64,000 bases of DNA from Dryocosmus kuriphilus (lineage: Eukaryota > Arthropoda > Insecta > Hymenoptera > Cynipidae): contig CM076191.1 of the NCBI GenBank assembly GCA_038277395.1, forward strand, positions 29,274,583-29,338,582, in the 5' to 3' direction. A program made the translations under genes and the position numbers. The notes under the pieces were generated by a model that saw only the letters and a program-made list of their open reading frames with translations, searched no databases and was not told where the DNA came from. Of this stretch, positions 1 to 9,466 are shown in pieces. Numbering within the stretch: the stretch's first letter is position 1; each line of letters opens with the position of its first letter.

Positions 1-245
1 ATTGCTAAAGTAACATCTGGTCCACTCTTGCTTTTAAAAGGGACAGCCCAGGCGTGCTTGGAGAAAATATCAATTACGGTAAGTAAATACTTGTAACTAG
101 TATTCTCATGGGCACAGGGCAACATTTCAACCAAATCTGCCTGCCATGTCTTGTCTATACCGCGCATTTGTACAAGACGACGAGGATAATTTTCTCTAGC
201 CGGTTTATGCAGTTCCGTGACTACTGCCAATTTCTCCTTGTCCAT
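1..245 (-). pseudogene. Polinton integrase, N-terminal part (copy A, cut by window edge)
   Basis: This is the start of the rve-family integrase; the ATG complement is at 243-245. It encodes the region before and into the catalytic core, including the first catalytic Asp in the context QADLVEM. The rest lies upstream of the window, and the complete copy is at 32155-33081. It overlaps the end of the neighbouring fibre-like ORF by about 40 bases, as in copy B. Confidence 0.85.
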
Positions 246-884
246 ATTTGAGGGTGTTTAGTCGAGCATCCAACTGAGCAATGAGTTTAGCGTTACGGAT
301 TGATAAATCTTGTTTCGTATCAATCTGCAAGTTTTTGAGTTTCTCGTTGATTGATTCCTCGAGACCACGAATCATCAAATTATTATTGTCAATCTCTGCT
401 CTCATAGACGATGTGACTGCAAACACTGTACGTATCTCGTTTTTGAATAATTCTCTGTAAAGTTTCTAAATTTACTGCGTCAGATTGTTCATTGGCTTCA
501 CTAACGTTACACAATCTCTTGCCGTCTACATCATAATGACCGTCGGAGGTGATTTTGAATCCAACACCAGGCGGTCCACGGCTTGCTGCAGCGGTTCGAT
601 CCAGGTGACGTCCAAACGCTTCGATACTCATCATGATACTGATGATATTTTTGTGTGAACGCTCCTAATATATGATTCCGGCTTCCCCTTAGTTCCTCAA
701 TAATGGAGACGATTTCATTGTTGTGACTGGGATTGCCAGCTGTCTGAGACGCTACAAGTAGAAAAAGACGATCCACTAGCTCGTTGGGGTCGTCCCAGTA
801 GACGTAGTCTGTATTCACATTTTTTCTCGCTACCATATACTGTGGCAGTGAACCTCCACTCGTTGAGGACCATCTGCGTGACAC
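205..884 (-). pseudogene. Polinton virion-associated protein with fibre-like DAVN motif (copy A)
   Basis: Same gene as 33041-33718. In this copy two small differences break the frame further: an extra T in the run near 440, and CCCCTTAG instead of CCCGTAG near 685. Both are probably sequencing errors because copy B lacks them. The in-frame TAG between the DPNELVDRL block and the DAVN block is shared with copy B and so is real. See the copy B entry for the domain description. Confidence 0.72.
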
Positions 885-989
885 ATTGAACAGTTTCGCA
901 ATAAAGTTCTTGTACTTGATACTATTGCCTTTTCGAACAGATTCATTTGCACTGTATCGCTTCTTGTGTGTATTTGTAGCAATTAGAAT

Positions 990-1730
990 TTATTTATAAT
1001 TGCTCAGATCATCAGCACTTATATGTGATTCTTCAGAAGTCTGTCCAAACAGCAGTTCCAACAAGCCAACGGTTTTCAGGTACTGTTTATCTCCAACGTG
1101 GATATATTGTCCCTCAAAACTAATGGGTTTATCGCCAATCATAAGAGTTCCATTGCTGACCTTACGAATACCATAAATCTTATCCAAATACTGCTTTCTG
1201 TTTTGATTTAACACCCTGAGAAACTTATTTGTTAACAGATTGACATTGTCTCGCACCAAATGTTTGGGAACTCGAGCATAAGTTTGACACAAGTAAAAAC
1301 TGTCAACATGAGCGTGTCTACCCATGCAGAAGAAGGTTCTAATGTTATCCTGCTTTTCACAGGCCACATTATCAAATACAATTATAGAATTTGTTTGAGC
1401 TTCACTCGGTGATATTACCTACTCATGCTCCCTAAAGGGAAAAGACTCAACACCATCTACATTTTTTAACACTTGTTCCAGGAATCGGTACTTTGGTTGA
1501 TTCAGGGATTTTGAGTAGACGTAGACATTGGTAAATTTCAATCCGTTTGGGTGCAATATTAGAGCAAGTAATGTATTTGTTTTACCACAGTTTGACGGGC
1601 CACAAAATACTGCACGAATACTGTCTGGTAGTAGACTTCCATGACGTTTTACCTCTCTCCTCTTCTCTGATTGGACGCGGGTATCAAAGTTATCAACTGG
1701 AAGCCTAACAGTTTGTTTCTTGAACCGCAT
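990..1730 (-). pseudogene. Polinton packaging ATPase (copy A; one in-frame stop)
   Basis: FtsK/HerA-type genome-packaging ATPase of the Polinton/adenovirus-like lineage. It powers DNA entry into the capsid. Walker A is GPSNCGKT and Walker B is IIVFDNV. This copy reads through both motifs in one frame, broken only by a TAG between them (next to REHE, complement near 1421); copy B has the same TAG plus one extra T that shifts the frame. The start is placed at the ATG at 1728-1730, about 15 bases downstream of an initiator-like CAGT belonging to the divergent promoter. About 247 codons is usual for the family. Confidence 0.85.
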
Positions 1731-1740
1731 CTTGACTTGA

Positions 1741-1819
1741 ACTGTCACAAAACCTATAAATACAGCGCTTTTATAGCTTTAGGTCAGTTGCGTGCTATCC
1801 TCCGTTCAGTGAGGAATGA
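1741..1819. promoter_or_regulatory. Divergent TATA/initiator promoter pair (copy A)
   Basis: On the + strand TATAAATA (1755-1762) is followed by TCAGT (1784-1788), about 30 bases apart, and points to the minor capsid gene. On the - strand TATAAAAG (complement of 1768-1775) is followed by an ACAGT initiator near 1745, about 30 bases apart, and points to the ATPase gene. The two core promoters overlap within 50 bp. The elements are seen directly; their function is inferred. Confidence 0.68.
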
Positions 1820-2656
1820 TTGAGCATAGAGTGTCACAGTGGTAAAGGCCTAGTCAATCGTCTCATCAACAAATTGCCATTTGAGTTGCATTTGCTTGGC
1901 TATCAATACTGCGCCCCAGGTACTAAGCTGGTTAAACGACCTGCTAGAGGTGATCCCGGTATCAAACCTCTAGACGCAGCGTGTAAAGAACACGATATTG
2001 CATATTCACGTAATCGTGAGAACGTTGAAGTGAGAAACTCTGCAGATCGTGTGCTAGCCAGTAAAGCGTGGCAGCGCTTTTTTGCCAAAGACGCTAAAAT
2101 TGATGAGAAAGCTGCAGCACTGGCAATAACTAACGTAATGAATGCCAAAGCGAAACTCGGTATGGGAATAAAGAGGAAATCTATTACAGTGAAGAGGAAG
2201 CTTAGTTTAAAGAAGAGGAAGACAAAGAAGAAATAAATTTGATTTAGAAAGAATTTGAATGCAGCTAAGAAAGCAATGAGATGAAGTAGTGATGCAAAAG
2301 TAGTCATCAAGTCTGCAATCAGAGGTGCAAAGGAAGCTGTCAAAAGTGTGGATAAAGTGCAAAATCCACGTGTTTTGACAATTCCCTCAAAAGTCGGGGG
2401 TGTTTTGCCGCTGATTCCCATATTTTCTGGACTCAGTGCACTTGGAGTACTCACTGGTGGAGAAGCTGGTGTAGCCAAAGTTGTAAACGTTGCTAACGCA
2501 GCTAAACAACAACTCGCAGAGGCTCAACATCATAACAAGTCAATGGAGGCTATTGTTCTAGGAAAGGGGTTACACCTGAAACCTTACAGGAAAGGATTGG
2601 GACTTCATATGAAAGGGCAGGGACTTCGTCTAAGACCAGCATCAAAAAACTTGTAG
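1816..2656 (+). pseudogene. Polinton minor capsid protein with PLA2-like domain (copy A)
   Basis: Identical in layout to 34651-35491. The only ATG (1816) is one base out of frame with the coding sequence that starts at about 1820. The body is one reading frame throughout, interrupted by three in-frame stops (TAA after the Lys-rich tail near 2234, then two TGA). See copy B for domains. Confidence 0.78.
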
Positions 2657-3059
2657 TGAAGCTACCTCATCGTGCACTCACTGATGCCGATCTGTTGAAA
2701 TATGCTAAAGCTATAAAAATTACACATTTCCGTGGAGTGTTTATGTGTAATGAGCTACCAGTGCGTGGTCCCTGTCAAACTGAATCGTCAATTATAAATC
2801 TTGATGACAGTCACGGCCCTGGTACTCACTGGGTAGCATATAGAAAGATCGGTAATAATGTTCTATACTTTGACAGTTTCCGTAATCTTCGTCCACCATC
2901 GGATCTTGTTGATTACCTCGATGTTGGTAGCGTAATAAAGTAATCAATCATGATAGATATCAAGAGTATGACAGTGTTGAGTGTGGACACTTGTGTTTAA
3001 AATTTTTGTGTGGACAGCTGCATGTAAGAGACAAATACTCTCTATATAAGAGTGTGTAA
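2656..3059 (+). pseudogene. Polinton adenain-like cysteine protease (copy A, frameshifted)
   Basis: Same gene as 35491-35892. It has a two-base insertion at about 2941-2950 (AGTAATCAATC against AGTACAATC in copy B), which separates the catalytic His block (GTHWVAY) from the Cys block (ECGHLC). Copy B is uninterrupted, so this break is likely an error or a private mutation. No in-frame ATG is present at the expected N-terminus. Confidence 0.82.
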
Positions 3060-3078
3060 TGAGCAGACTAGAGGCAGT
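3043..3078 (+). promoter_or_regulatory. TATA/initiator promoter of penton gene (copy A)
   Basis: TATATAAG (3043-3050) and GCAGT (3074-3078) are 31 bases apart and lie just upstream of the penton ATG at 3097. The TATA box sits in the last codons of the protease gene, so the two genes overlap at the transcription level. The same arrangement is at 35876-35911. Confidence 0.6.
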
Positions 3079-3096
3079 ATAGAGAAGAACATCGTC

Positions 3097-3329
3097 ATGG
3101 ACGAATCATTTACTCTTACCATAACGGGAAACTCTTCTGTGCTCGAGGCAGAGTACTTTCCACCAATAGAACTCTCTCCGCACAAGAACTGCGCTCTTGG
3201 TCTCGTTGAATTGCTCACATTTAATGCGATTCCCAACGTTGATGTGGGAAAAAATACAATTAAGGTCGGACAGAGAAAAGTTGTTATACCCACTGACAGC
3301 TATGAGATTAAAGACATTGAGAGATATAT
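3097..3329 (+). pseudogene. Polinton penton-like minor capsid protein, 5' part (copy A)
   Basis: It starts MDESFTLTITG and runs to the Penelope-like insertion, in one frame up to the target site. The 3' part resumes at 5299. It corresponds to the single-jelly-roll vertex protein of Polintons (family knowledge). See 35930-36163. Confidence 0.72.
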
Positions 3330-3409
3330 TTTTTAGATGATGTAGAATGTACTGTTTCTAACTGGTCTCTTTATTTGTCCAATTCATTCATTATGCATGT
3401 TTAAATGTT

Positions 3410-3446
3410 GAAGACGTTTCGACCATACGTCGACGGTCTTCTTCAG
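3410..3446 (-). ncRNA. Hammerhead-ribozyme-like motif in Penelope-like element (copy A)
   Basis: On the minus strand, CTGAAGA is followed by a potential stem (GACC ... GGTC) and CGAAACGTC. This resembles the CUGAUGA-stem II-GAAAC core of the hammerhead ribozymes known from Penelope-like elements, with one core change (T to A). It is probably a degenerate or inactive version. Confidence 0.35.
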
Positions 3447-4026
3447 TTATATAAATGAGATTATACACATATCTGTTAAAATATTGTAAGGTTAGGATTG
3501 TGAAAATATATTTATATGTAAGTGACGTATATAAATTAAATATGTTATACTGTATAGGGTGATCTTTCTTGGAGCTATGTTTAAATGGGTGAATTAATTT
3601 ATTATATTCTTTACCTGTGCTTGAAAAGTTGAAAACGGACTAAATTATGTTATATAGATTCTAGTTCTTACTTGACTCCGTACGCGGAAACTACATTATA
3701 AGGTTTATTTCATAAATTTAAAAACTTTATCATATTTCGATTGTGTTCTCCATGTAGTCCGCGTATGGAGTGAGGAGAATTTTGGCAGTCGGCCATAAAA
3801 CAGATATACAGGTTGTATTACAGAGTGTTGGAAAACGTGGCTTTGCGTTGATACATTGTGACGTATTAACTATTCCTTTTCTCGCTTGTATACATGTGTA
3901 GTTTCGAGAGAGAGCAATTATACATATTTGATGTTTTTTCGGAATATGTTTTGTTGTATAATAGTTATATCTATATTTCTTATTTTATTTATAAATAATT
4001 TGCATGTGTTTCAAAAATAGGTAATT

Positions 4027-4695
4027 TTATTCAGTAATATTAATAAGACTATTGTATATAATGCTAATACGGTCGATGTCAGTTCTGAAATTTACGGTGT
4101 TTTCGTTTTTAATTATATGAAACATTTCCATAAATAATCTTTTATTGTAATGAGTTTCTTTATCTAAAATAGTGACATTGTCAAAATCGAATTTATGTTT
4201 AAAATTAAAAGAGTGTTTATCTAAGGCTGTTTTGTTCTTATTGTTCTCTTTTGATCTTTTATGTTCTTTAATTCTTTGTTGTAGATATCTTTTTTTTTTA
4301 CCAATATAGCAACTATTGCAGTCTAAGCAGTTTATCTTGTATATTACATCAGTTTGCTTGTTTTTCGGAATGTGATCTTTTTGACTTCTGAAAAGGTTGA
4401 ATGGATCCTTTATTGGTTTGAAAATGATTTTAATGTTATGTTTATTATATAGTTCTTTGATTTTTCTAGATATTTGTGTATTGTATGGTAGCACGATAGA
4501 TCTGTCTAAGTTTAGTTCTTCGTTATTATTAACATAAATGTTGTTATTATTATTATTTAATTTATTGATACGGTTTGTGATTATTTTATTGGTAAGAATA
4601 GTAGGAAAATCATTATTTTGCAAAGTGTTTTTGATAATTTGTAGGTTTTCTTGGTGAAATGACGTATGTGAAAGTTTTATAGCTCTGTCTACCAA
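4027..4695 (-). CDS. Penelope-like element C-terminal region with GIY-YIG endonuclease (copy A)
   Basis: This 222-codon open frame holds the end of the RT/linker and a GIY-YIG nuclease core. The signature is VIYKINCLDC then SCYIGKKKRYLQQRIKEH, that is, the Y-x-I block, the CYIGK block and the conserved Arg. A Cys-Cys pair precedes the core, as in Penelope endonucleases. It nicks DNA for target-primed insertion (family knowledge). The preceding RT is in another frame. In copy B the same ORF is split by homopolymer indels, so this copy is the better one. Confidence 0.82.
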   Translation of the reverse strand: MVDRAIKLSHTSFHQENLQIIKNTLQNNDFPTILTNKIITNRINKLNNNNNNIYVNNNEELNLDRSIVLPYNTQISRKIKELYNKHNIKIIFKPIKDPFNLFRSQKDHIPKNKQTDVIYKINCLDCNSCYIGKKKRYLQQRIKEHKRSKENNKNKTALDKHSFNFKHKFDFDNVTILDKETHYNKRLFMEMFHIIKNENTVNFRTDIDRISIIYNSLINITE

Positions 4696-5298
4696 ACTGT
4701 TGATTATGCTGATTTTATAAGGTGGATAAGTGATTGAATTGTAGTTGGTATATCTACCAGACCATGTTTCTTTACGGAACCAGTTGGTATAGATTTGTCC
4801 ATTTTTATTGATAATTTTGACGTCCAGAAAATTAATGCTTTTATTATTCTAATGTTCAATAGTAAAAACCAGTCTATTATGGTATTTATTAAATAATTCT
4901 ATAAAAGGTATGATTTTATCATTTGGTAGACATGCAATAATGTCATCTACGTACCTATAGAAAAATAAAGGAATAAATTGTGTGTTGTTTTGGAGAATGG
5001 ATTATTGTAATTCTTCCATGACAAGATCAGATACCGCGCCTGAAATGGGTGATCCCACTGGAACTCCGTAGACCTGCTTGTAGAATTTATTTTGAAACAT
5101 GCAATATGCGTTTTCTAAACAAAATTTTAAAATTTTTATATAAAACTCTAATGGAAGTTTTGCATGTATTTGTATCTGATTCCATCTCTTTTTTACTGTG
5201 TTTATTACCAGTTCCTGTGAAACATTAGTAAACAGTGATTTGACGTCTAAACTAAAAAGTTTGTAATCATCTGGGATTGTAATTCGAGAGTCTTATTC
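4696..5298 (-). pseudogene. Penelope-like reverse transcriptase fragment (copy A)
   Basis: Frames on the minus strand encode RT palm segments: VPVGSPISGAVSDLVMEEL (motif B region) and YRYVDDIIACL with the catalytic YVDD box, then a stretch joining the GIY-YIG ORF. It is broken by stops and frameshifts. The RT N-terminus is missing at the 5298 boundary. Confidence 0.75.
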
Positions 5299-5751
5299 GA
5301 GAGATATATCCAGAAGGTTCTAGCGAGTAACGGAATTACAATAAAACATCAAACCAAATAACAACACACTGCGCAGTGAGATAAAGTGTGATCGTGAAGT
5401 GGACTTTAGACCAGGAGATTCGATTGGACGACTACTGGGATTTGCACTTCGTGTCCTTGAAACCAATAAGACTCACATTTCTGATCTACCTGTGGCCATT
5501 CTCAAAGAGAATGCTCTACGAGTTGAGTGTAATATCACAACAGGAGCCTACATCAACAGTGCAAAGTTCACACGATTCATGAATTCTTTCCTGTTGTTCC
5601 ACCAGGATATAAGATTGTGGAGGTGCCGTCACACATAATTTATCTGCCAATCGCCATCAAGACAATACTGCAAATTCAGCTCCGCATTGTCGATCAAGAT
5701 GGAGACTTTGTGAATTTTCGAGGAGATTATAACAATACGGTTGCATGTTAA
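5299..5751 (+). pseudogene. Polinton penton-like protein, 3' part (copy A)
   Basis: It continues the penton gene after the Penelope-like insertion, starting in the duplicated target site, and ends at the TAA at 5749-5751. It includes DFRPGDSIGRLLGF and a C-terminal block ending RGDYNNTVAC. One missing base near 5560 (after INSA) shifts the frame; copy B shares it, so it is real. Confidence 0.68.
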
Positions 5752-5763
5752 ATCATCATCATA

Positions 5764-5925
5764 ATGGGTATTGTGTACAATATCAAAGGAACCTATATAA
5801 GGGAGACAACATGCCAGACAAAGATCAGTTCTCGACCAGCCCGCAAAGCGCTAATACCTCAAAACGTGCTTCGTATGAAACAGCTAGGCCACAAGGTCAA
5901 AGAAACTCGTGGAGAAAAGAATTGA
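5764..5925 (+). CDS. Small basic ORF upstream of major capsid gene (copy A)
   Basis: A 53-codon ORF (MGIVYNIKG...) rich in Lys and Arg, between the penton and major capsid genes. The major capsid TATA box and initiator (5794-5829) lie inside it, so it may be no more than a leader or a decayed gene. No family recognised. Confidence 0.3.
   Translation: MGIVYNIKGTYIRETTCQTKISSRPARKALIPQNVLRMKQLGHKVKETRGEKN
5794..5829 (+). promoter_or_regulatory. TATA/initiator promoter of major capsid gene (copy A)
   Basis: TATATAAG (5794-5801) is followed by TCAGT (5825-5829). The spacing of about 31 bases matches other promoters in this Polinton. It leaves a leader of about 150 bases before the major capsid ATG at 5979. 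Confidence 0.62.
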
Positions 5926-5978
5926 AACGTCCATTCAAAATATTTGTCATCTCAATCTGTTGCAACAAAAAAAAGAAA

Positions 5979-7217
5979 ATGGAGGAAATATTGAACATTC
6001 AAGCACCAGTGAGATTTGACGAGTCAATCGCCCACTATGAGATTCATGCACATCAGCCTTATGCCTTATCTTCATTCAACAACAGTGATGAAATTCGAAT
6101 CGCTGTTCAGCATCAAGATTTGTGTATACTACCCAGCAAGAGTTCACTGCACGTGTACGGAAGATTGACTAAGGATGCTGATGTAGCCAGAAATGTTACT
6201 GCCACAAATTTTGTGAGTAATGCCATCTGCTATCTGTTTGATGAAATTCGCTATGAACTCAATGGTATTGAGATTGATCGTTTTAAAAATGTTGGTCTCA
6301 CAAGCACCATAAAAGGTTACATCTCTCTCACTCCTGAAGAAAGTTATCTTATGGAGAATGCAGGATGGTTAGGCATCCCAGAAGGTACAGAACGTCTCAC
6401 CAACGAGGAGGGATACTTTGATGTGACTATACCGCTCATTATGATTCTAGGATTCGCCGAAGACTTTCGAAGAATTATTGTGAATGCAAAGCATGAAATT
6501 ATCCTGACGAGATCACGCAGTGACTTGAATGCAATCATTCAAGAGCGAGCAGATCCTGGAAATGAAGAGCAGTTTAGGATCATGATTCAAAAAGTGGAGT
6601 GGATGATACCGTATGTAATGGCTTCAGATCAACAGAAGATACAGCTGTTGAACTTTATTGAAAAGGACCCCCTGACCACTATGAGCTTTCGCTCATGGGA
6701 ATTGTATGAATATCCTCTGCTTCCCACCACCTCAAGACACATATGGACTATGAAAACGTCAACTCAATTGGAGAAACCACCTTTCGTTATCCTGGGTTTT
6801 CAGACAGGTAGAAAGGATAGGCGAGCAAAATATGCTAACCGTTTCGACCACTGTATTATAACCAATATCAAGGTGTTTCTCAATTCACAGTACTATCCAT
6901 ACGGCAATTTGAACTTAAACATTAATCACAATCAGTTTGCACCACTGTATGAAATGTATGCAAACTTTCAGACAGCCTACTATACCAAAGAGCCTGAACC
7001 GATGTTGAAGAAAAACGTTTTCAAAGAACACGCTCTCCTGATTGTTATTGATTGCTCAAAACAAAATAAGTTTCTCAAACAGGCCACAGTAGACGTTCGT
7101 TTGGAATTTGAATCTGGAGAAAATTTTCCCGCTGAAGCATCAGCCTACTGCCTCATCATACATGATCGTATTATTCAATACCAACCTCTGAGTGGTAGTG
7201 TGAAAAAGTTGATTTAG
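5979..7217 (+). CDS. Polinton major capsid protein, double jelly roll (copy A, intact)
   Basis: 412 codons without interruption, starting at the ATG that opens MEEILNIQAPVRFDES. The start was chosen because the adenine run just upstream differs in length between the copies (so the upstream frame is not conserved), and because this ATG follows the TATA/TCAGT promoter. Copy B reads through the same 412 codons. This is the hexon-like structural protein of the Polinton virion (family knowledge). The full description is in the copy B entry. Confidence 0.85.
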   Translation: MEEILNIQAPVRFDESIAHYEIHAHQPYALSSFNNSDEIRIAVQHQDLCILPSKSSLHVYGRLTKDADVARNVTATNFVSNAICYLFDEIRYELNGIEIDRFKNVGLTSTIKGYISLTPEESYLMENAGWLGIPEGTERLTNEEGYFDVTIPLIMILGFAEDFRRIIVNAKHEIILTRSRSDLNAIIQERADPGNEEQFRIMIQKVEWMIPYVMASDQQKIQLLNFIEKDPLTTMSFRSWELYEYPLLPTTSRHIWTMKTSTQLEKPPFVILGFQTGRKDRRAKYANRFDHCIITNIKVFLNSQYYPYGNLNLNINHNQFAPLYEMYANFQTAYYTKEPEPMLKKNVFKEHALLIVIDCSKQNKFLKQATVDVRLEFESGENFPAEASAYCLIIHDRIIQYQPLSGSVKKLI

Positions 7218-7218
7218 G

Positions 7219-7350
7219 ATGAAAGTAGTGGTGGGGGGAAGTGCTAGAAGTGATGGTGGGGGTAATGCTAGCAGTAGTGGTGGGGAGAAAGTTATAAAAG
7301 AAATGATTCCAGCTAGTGGAATTCAGTTTGCATTGAAATGGACTTTATAG
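7219..7350 (+). CDS. Short Gly/Ser-rich ORF after major capsid (copy A)
   Basis: A 43-codon ORF whose ATG directly follows the major capsid stop (TAGGATG) and whose end overlaps the ATG of the next gene (7338). The promoter of the next gene lies inside it. No recognised family; it may not be translated. Confidence 0.25.
   Translation: MKVVVGGSARSDGGGNASSSGGEKVIKEMIPASGIQFALKWTL
7293..7327 (+). promoter_or_regulatory. TATA/initiator promoter of downstream accessory gene (copy A)
   Basis: TATAAAAG (7293-7300) and TCAGT (7323-7327) are 30 bases apart, 11 bases before the ATG at 7338. It repeats at 40136-40170. Confidence 0.62.
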
Positions 7351-7978
7351 TAGATGTGCAAGGCTTCAGAAAGCCCATTAACCAGTTTGTTGTCAAGGAG
7401 TTAGCTGTAGTTCCTCTCCAGAAAGACTCTCAAACTGTAGCTTACTTGTTTCAACAGCCTTGCCACTGGCATATGTTGACTGTCCGATACAGGAGTGAAA
7501 ATTTGTGGCTGACGCGCAATTATCATGGTCTCGAGTAGACATCTGGAGATATACGTTATGAGAAAGTGAGGTCTTTGATCGAGACACACTATATGGTGCT
7601 AATGCGGTCTACGTCAAAGGATTGGAAAAGAAAAAGTATTTGGATCAGTTTCTGCAAAATGTGACTGATCTGTCAGATCTGAGTTGTCCTGCGCTCCATA
7701 AATTATCCAACACACTCTCCGTCAGGTGCAATCACCACACTCAGTACTGGAATGAAAACTGTGCAGTTAAAAATGCTCTTGCTCTCAGGACCTGGCTCTT
7801 GACTCCTCGGGATCAACCAACCTTCAGGAATTACTCTCAAGGTGGTATCGATCAATTGGACAACGTTAATGATGAGGAAATTAAGAGTTGTGATAATGAT
7901 GAGGAAATGATTTCTTCAATCGGAATGAATGATGATTTTGAAATTGGTTTCAATCAGAGACCCAAACTGCTAGCTTAA
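7338..7978 (+). pseudogene. Polinton accessory protein, possible RNase H-fold exonuclease-like (copy A)
   Basis: Same as 40181-40821. It starts MDFIVDVQGF, with an in-frame TAG after HGLE (7536-7538) and a one-base shift near 7595. Both breaks are present in copy B as well. See copy B for discussion. Confidence 0.55.
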
Positions 7979-8706
7979 TCGGTTTTAATCGGATTGAATT
8001 GGGAGTAGTACTTGTCCAAGAGATATGTGACGTTGTACAGTCTAGGTTAGGTTTTAATTGGTTTAAATAAAGTGTCAAATAAAACTTTTGTATTGAAAAA
8101 AAGTTTGTGAGTAATAAATCATAACTTGAAAAGATAAACTGTCTGTGTACTCATTGCATAGTTTTAATTTATAGGTGAGAAAATAGAAAAAATAACAAAA
8201 AAATGAGTTGATTTCAAATTTCTGACGTTTTTTCCGCTTTGCATTATTTTAATTTAATTAATTTAATTAAGAGAAAACTCATGTGTTGTTTTTTTTCGCT
8301 TTGCTAGAATTTCACCGATAGAATTTCCTTTCTTCAAACAACAACGATAGATTTTCATCACATCGATGGGTTGAATTTCACACTCCGAACATCAAGCGAC
8401 TTTAAAAATGTGTGATGAAATCAAGTTTATGCGTGTTAAAACTTGTCGAAACTCGTCGAAAACCTAGATAAACACACACACCCACAAACTTTTTACACAG
8501 TACCTTTTAGAAGATTCTGGTGGGGGAAATCGTTGTATCATCTTGCGAAACGTGTTAAGACTTGTTAAGCTTCTCGAACCTTCTAGAATTTAGGTAGAGT
8601 AGGGGTTACTAGTCTATGAAAGCAGTATCAGATTACAGAGGCTTCAGGTTATCTTCGAACATTGAGAGTGTAAAGTCAATCATTTATTATACCAGAGAAG
8701 AATAAA
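7979..8706. other. Polinton intergenic region (copy A)
   Basis: 728 bases without a coding signal. It has two AATAAA-type signals close behind the preceding gene (near 8067 and 8078), AT-rich runs, an ATCGATGGGT motif at 8362-8371 and a segment (about 8537-8570) resembling the CATCTTGCG...AACTTGT motif of the right terminal repeat. Confidence 0.55.
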
Positions 8707-9024
8707 ATGGATCTCAGCGTTGTAAACAGAGTTGGCCGATTGGAAAATATTCTCCCATTGACGTCATTGGCTGATCTTACAGTGAAGAAAACATATGCAG
8801 TCACAAAAATCATGAAAGTTCAAACGATATATGGAACAAAATTCATGACCGAGTTGGACAACGAGATGTTGGTATACTTAACGAACCGAATAAACAAAAT
8901 CTTTGAAGATCCACAATACATGAAAACATTTGAGTAACTGGAAATTGCTGCCCAGAAGAAAAAACTTTCCTTTTACTACTTTGGTGGTATATACAACATG
9001 TTGGAATTTCAATATGTTGATTGA
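8707..9024 (+). pseudogene. Small Polinton protein of unknown function (copy A)
   Basis: Starts MDLSVVNRVGRLENI. The open part is 76 codons; after TAA (8935-8937) the same frame continues for 28 codons ending in YYFGGIYNMLEFQYVD. The stop is shared with copy B. See 41552-41869. Confidence 0.55.
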
Positions 9025-9466
9025 GTAAATAAATTATAACATTTACTGATACATTCTCTGTGTACTTATTTCTTAATTTTAGTTTATAGATAAGTTAAGT
9101 TTAGTTAGTTTAAATTCAGTTCGTTTTGATTTTCCTTATTCATTTCTCAACGATGGATATCCAACACATCGATGGGTCGAATTTCTTTCCATAATAACAT
9201 CGAGGAACTTTGGAACATCGATGGGTAGAGTTTTCCAATATTGTTAACTCTTTTTATCGTTAAATTACAGGTAAGTATTTTATTAAATTTACCTTTATAA
9301 TCTATAAGTGTCGAAAAATTGCGTCATTATACGTGTTCCAACAGGTTTGAGATATTACATCATCATGCACTTTGAAACCTGTCTAGAAAAGACGCGTCGG
9401 AGGGGAAATCGAAACCGATGAGGGGAAAGGGCGGGTGGGAGGGGAAGCGGAAGCCGATGAGAGGAA
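9025..9466. other. Polinton subterminal non-coding DNA (copy A)
   Basis: No coding signal. It holds two more ATCGATGGGT motifs (9168-9177, 9217-9226) and a G/A-rich strand near 9390-9460 with repeated GAGGGGAAA...CCGATGA units. Confidence 0.5.

Larger units (their letters stand above)
3330..5298 (-). mobile_element. Penelope-like retroelement inserted in penton gene (copy A)
   Basis: An insertion of 1969 bases lies between two copies of the 11-base target duplication GAGAGATATAT (3319-3329 and 5299-5309). On the minus strand it encodes part of a reverse transcriptase (about 5290-4696) and a C-terminal GIY-YIG endonuclease (4695-4027), followed by about 700 bases of non-coding 3' sequence. 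RT plus GIY-YIG defines canonical Penelope-like elements. The N-terminal part of the RT is absent, so it is 5'-truncated. Confidence 0.87.

Noticed and set aside
1903..2478. Minus-strand 191-codon ORF opposite the minor capsid gene
   Set aside because: It is the complement of the minor capsid coding sequence, has a low-complexity Phe/Leu composition and occurs in both copies only because the sequence is duplicated. A shadow frame.
5745..7217. 490-codon version of the major capsid ORF
   Set aside because: The extra N-terminal 78 codons depend on the length of an A-run (5968-5974) that differs between copies; they overlap the promoter and lack family similarity. The start at 5979 is preferred.
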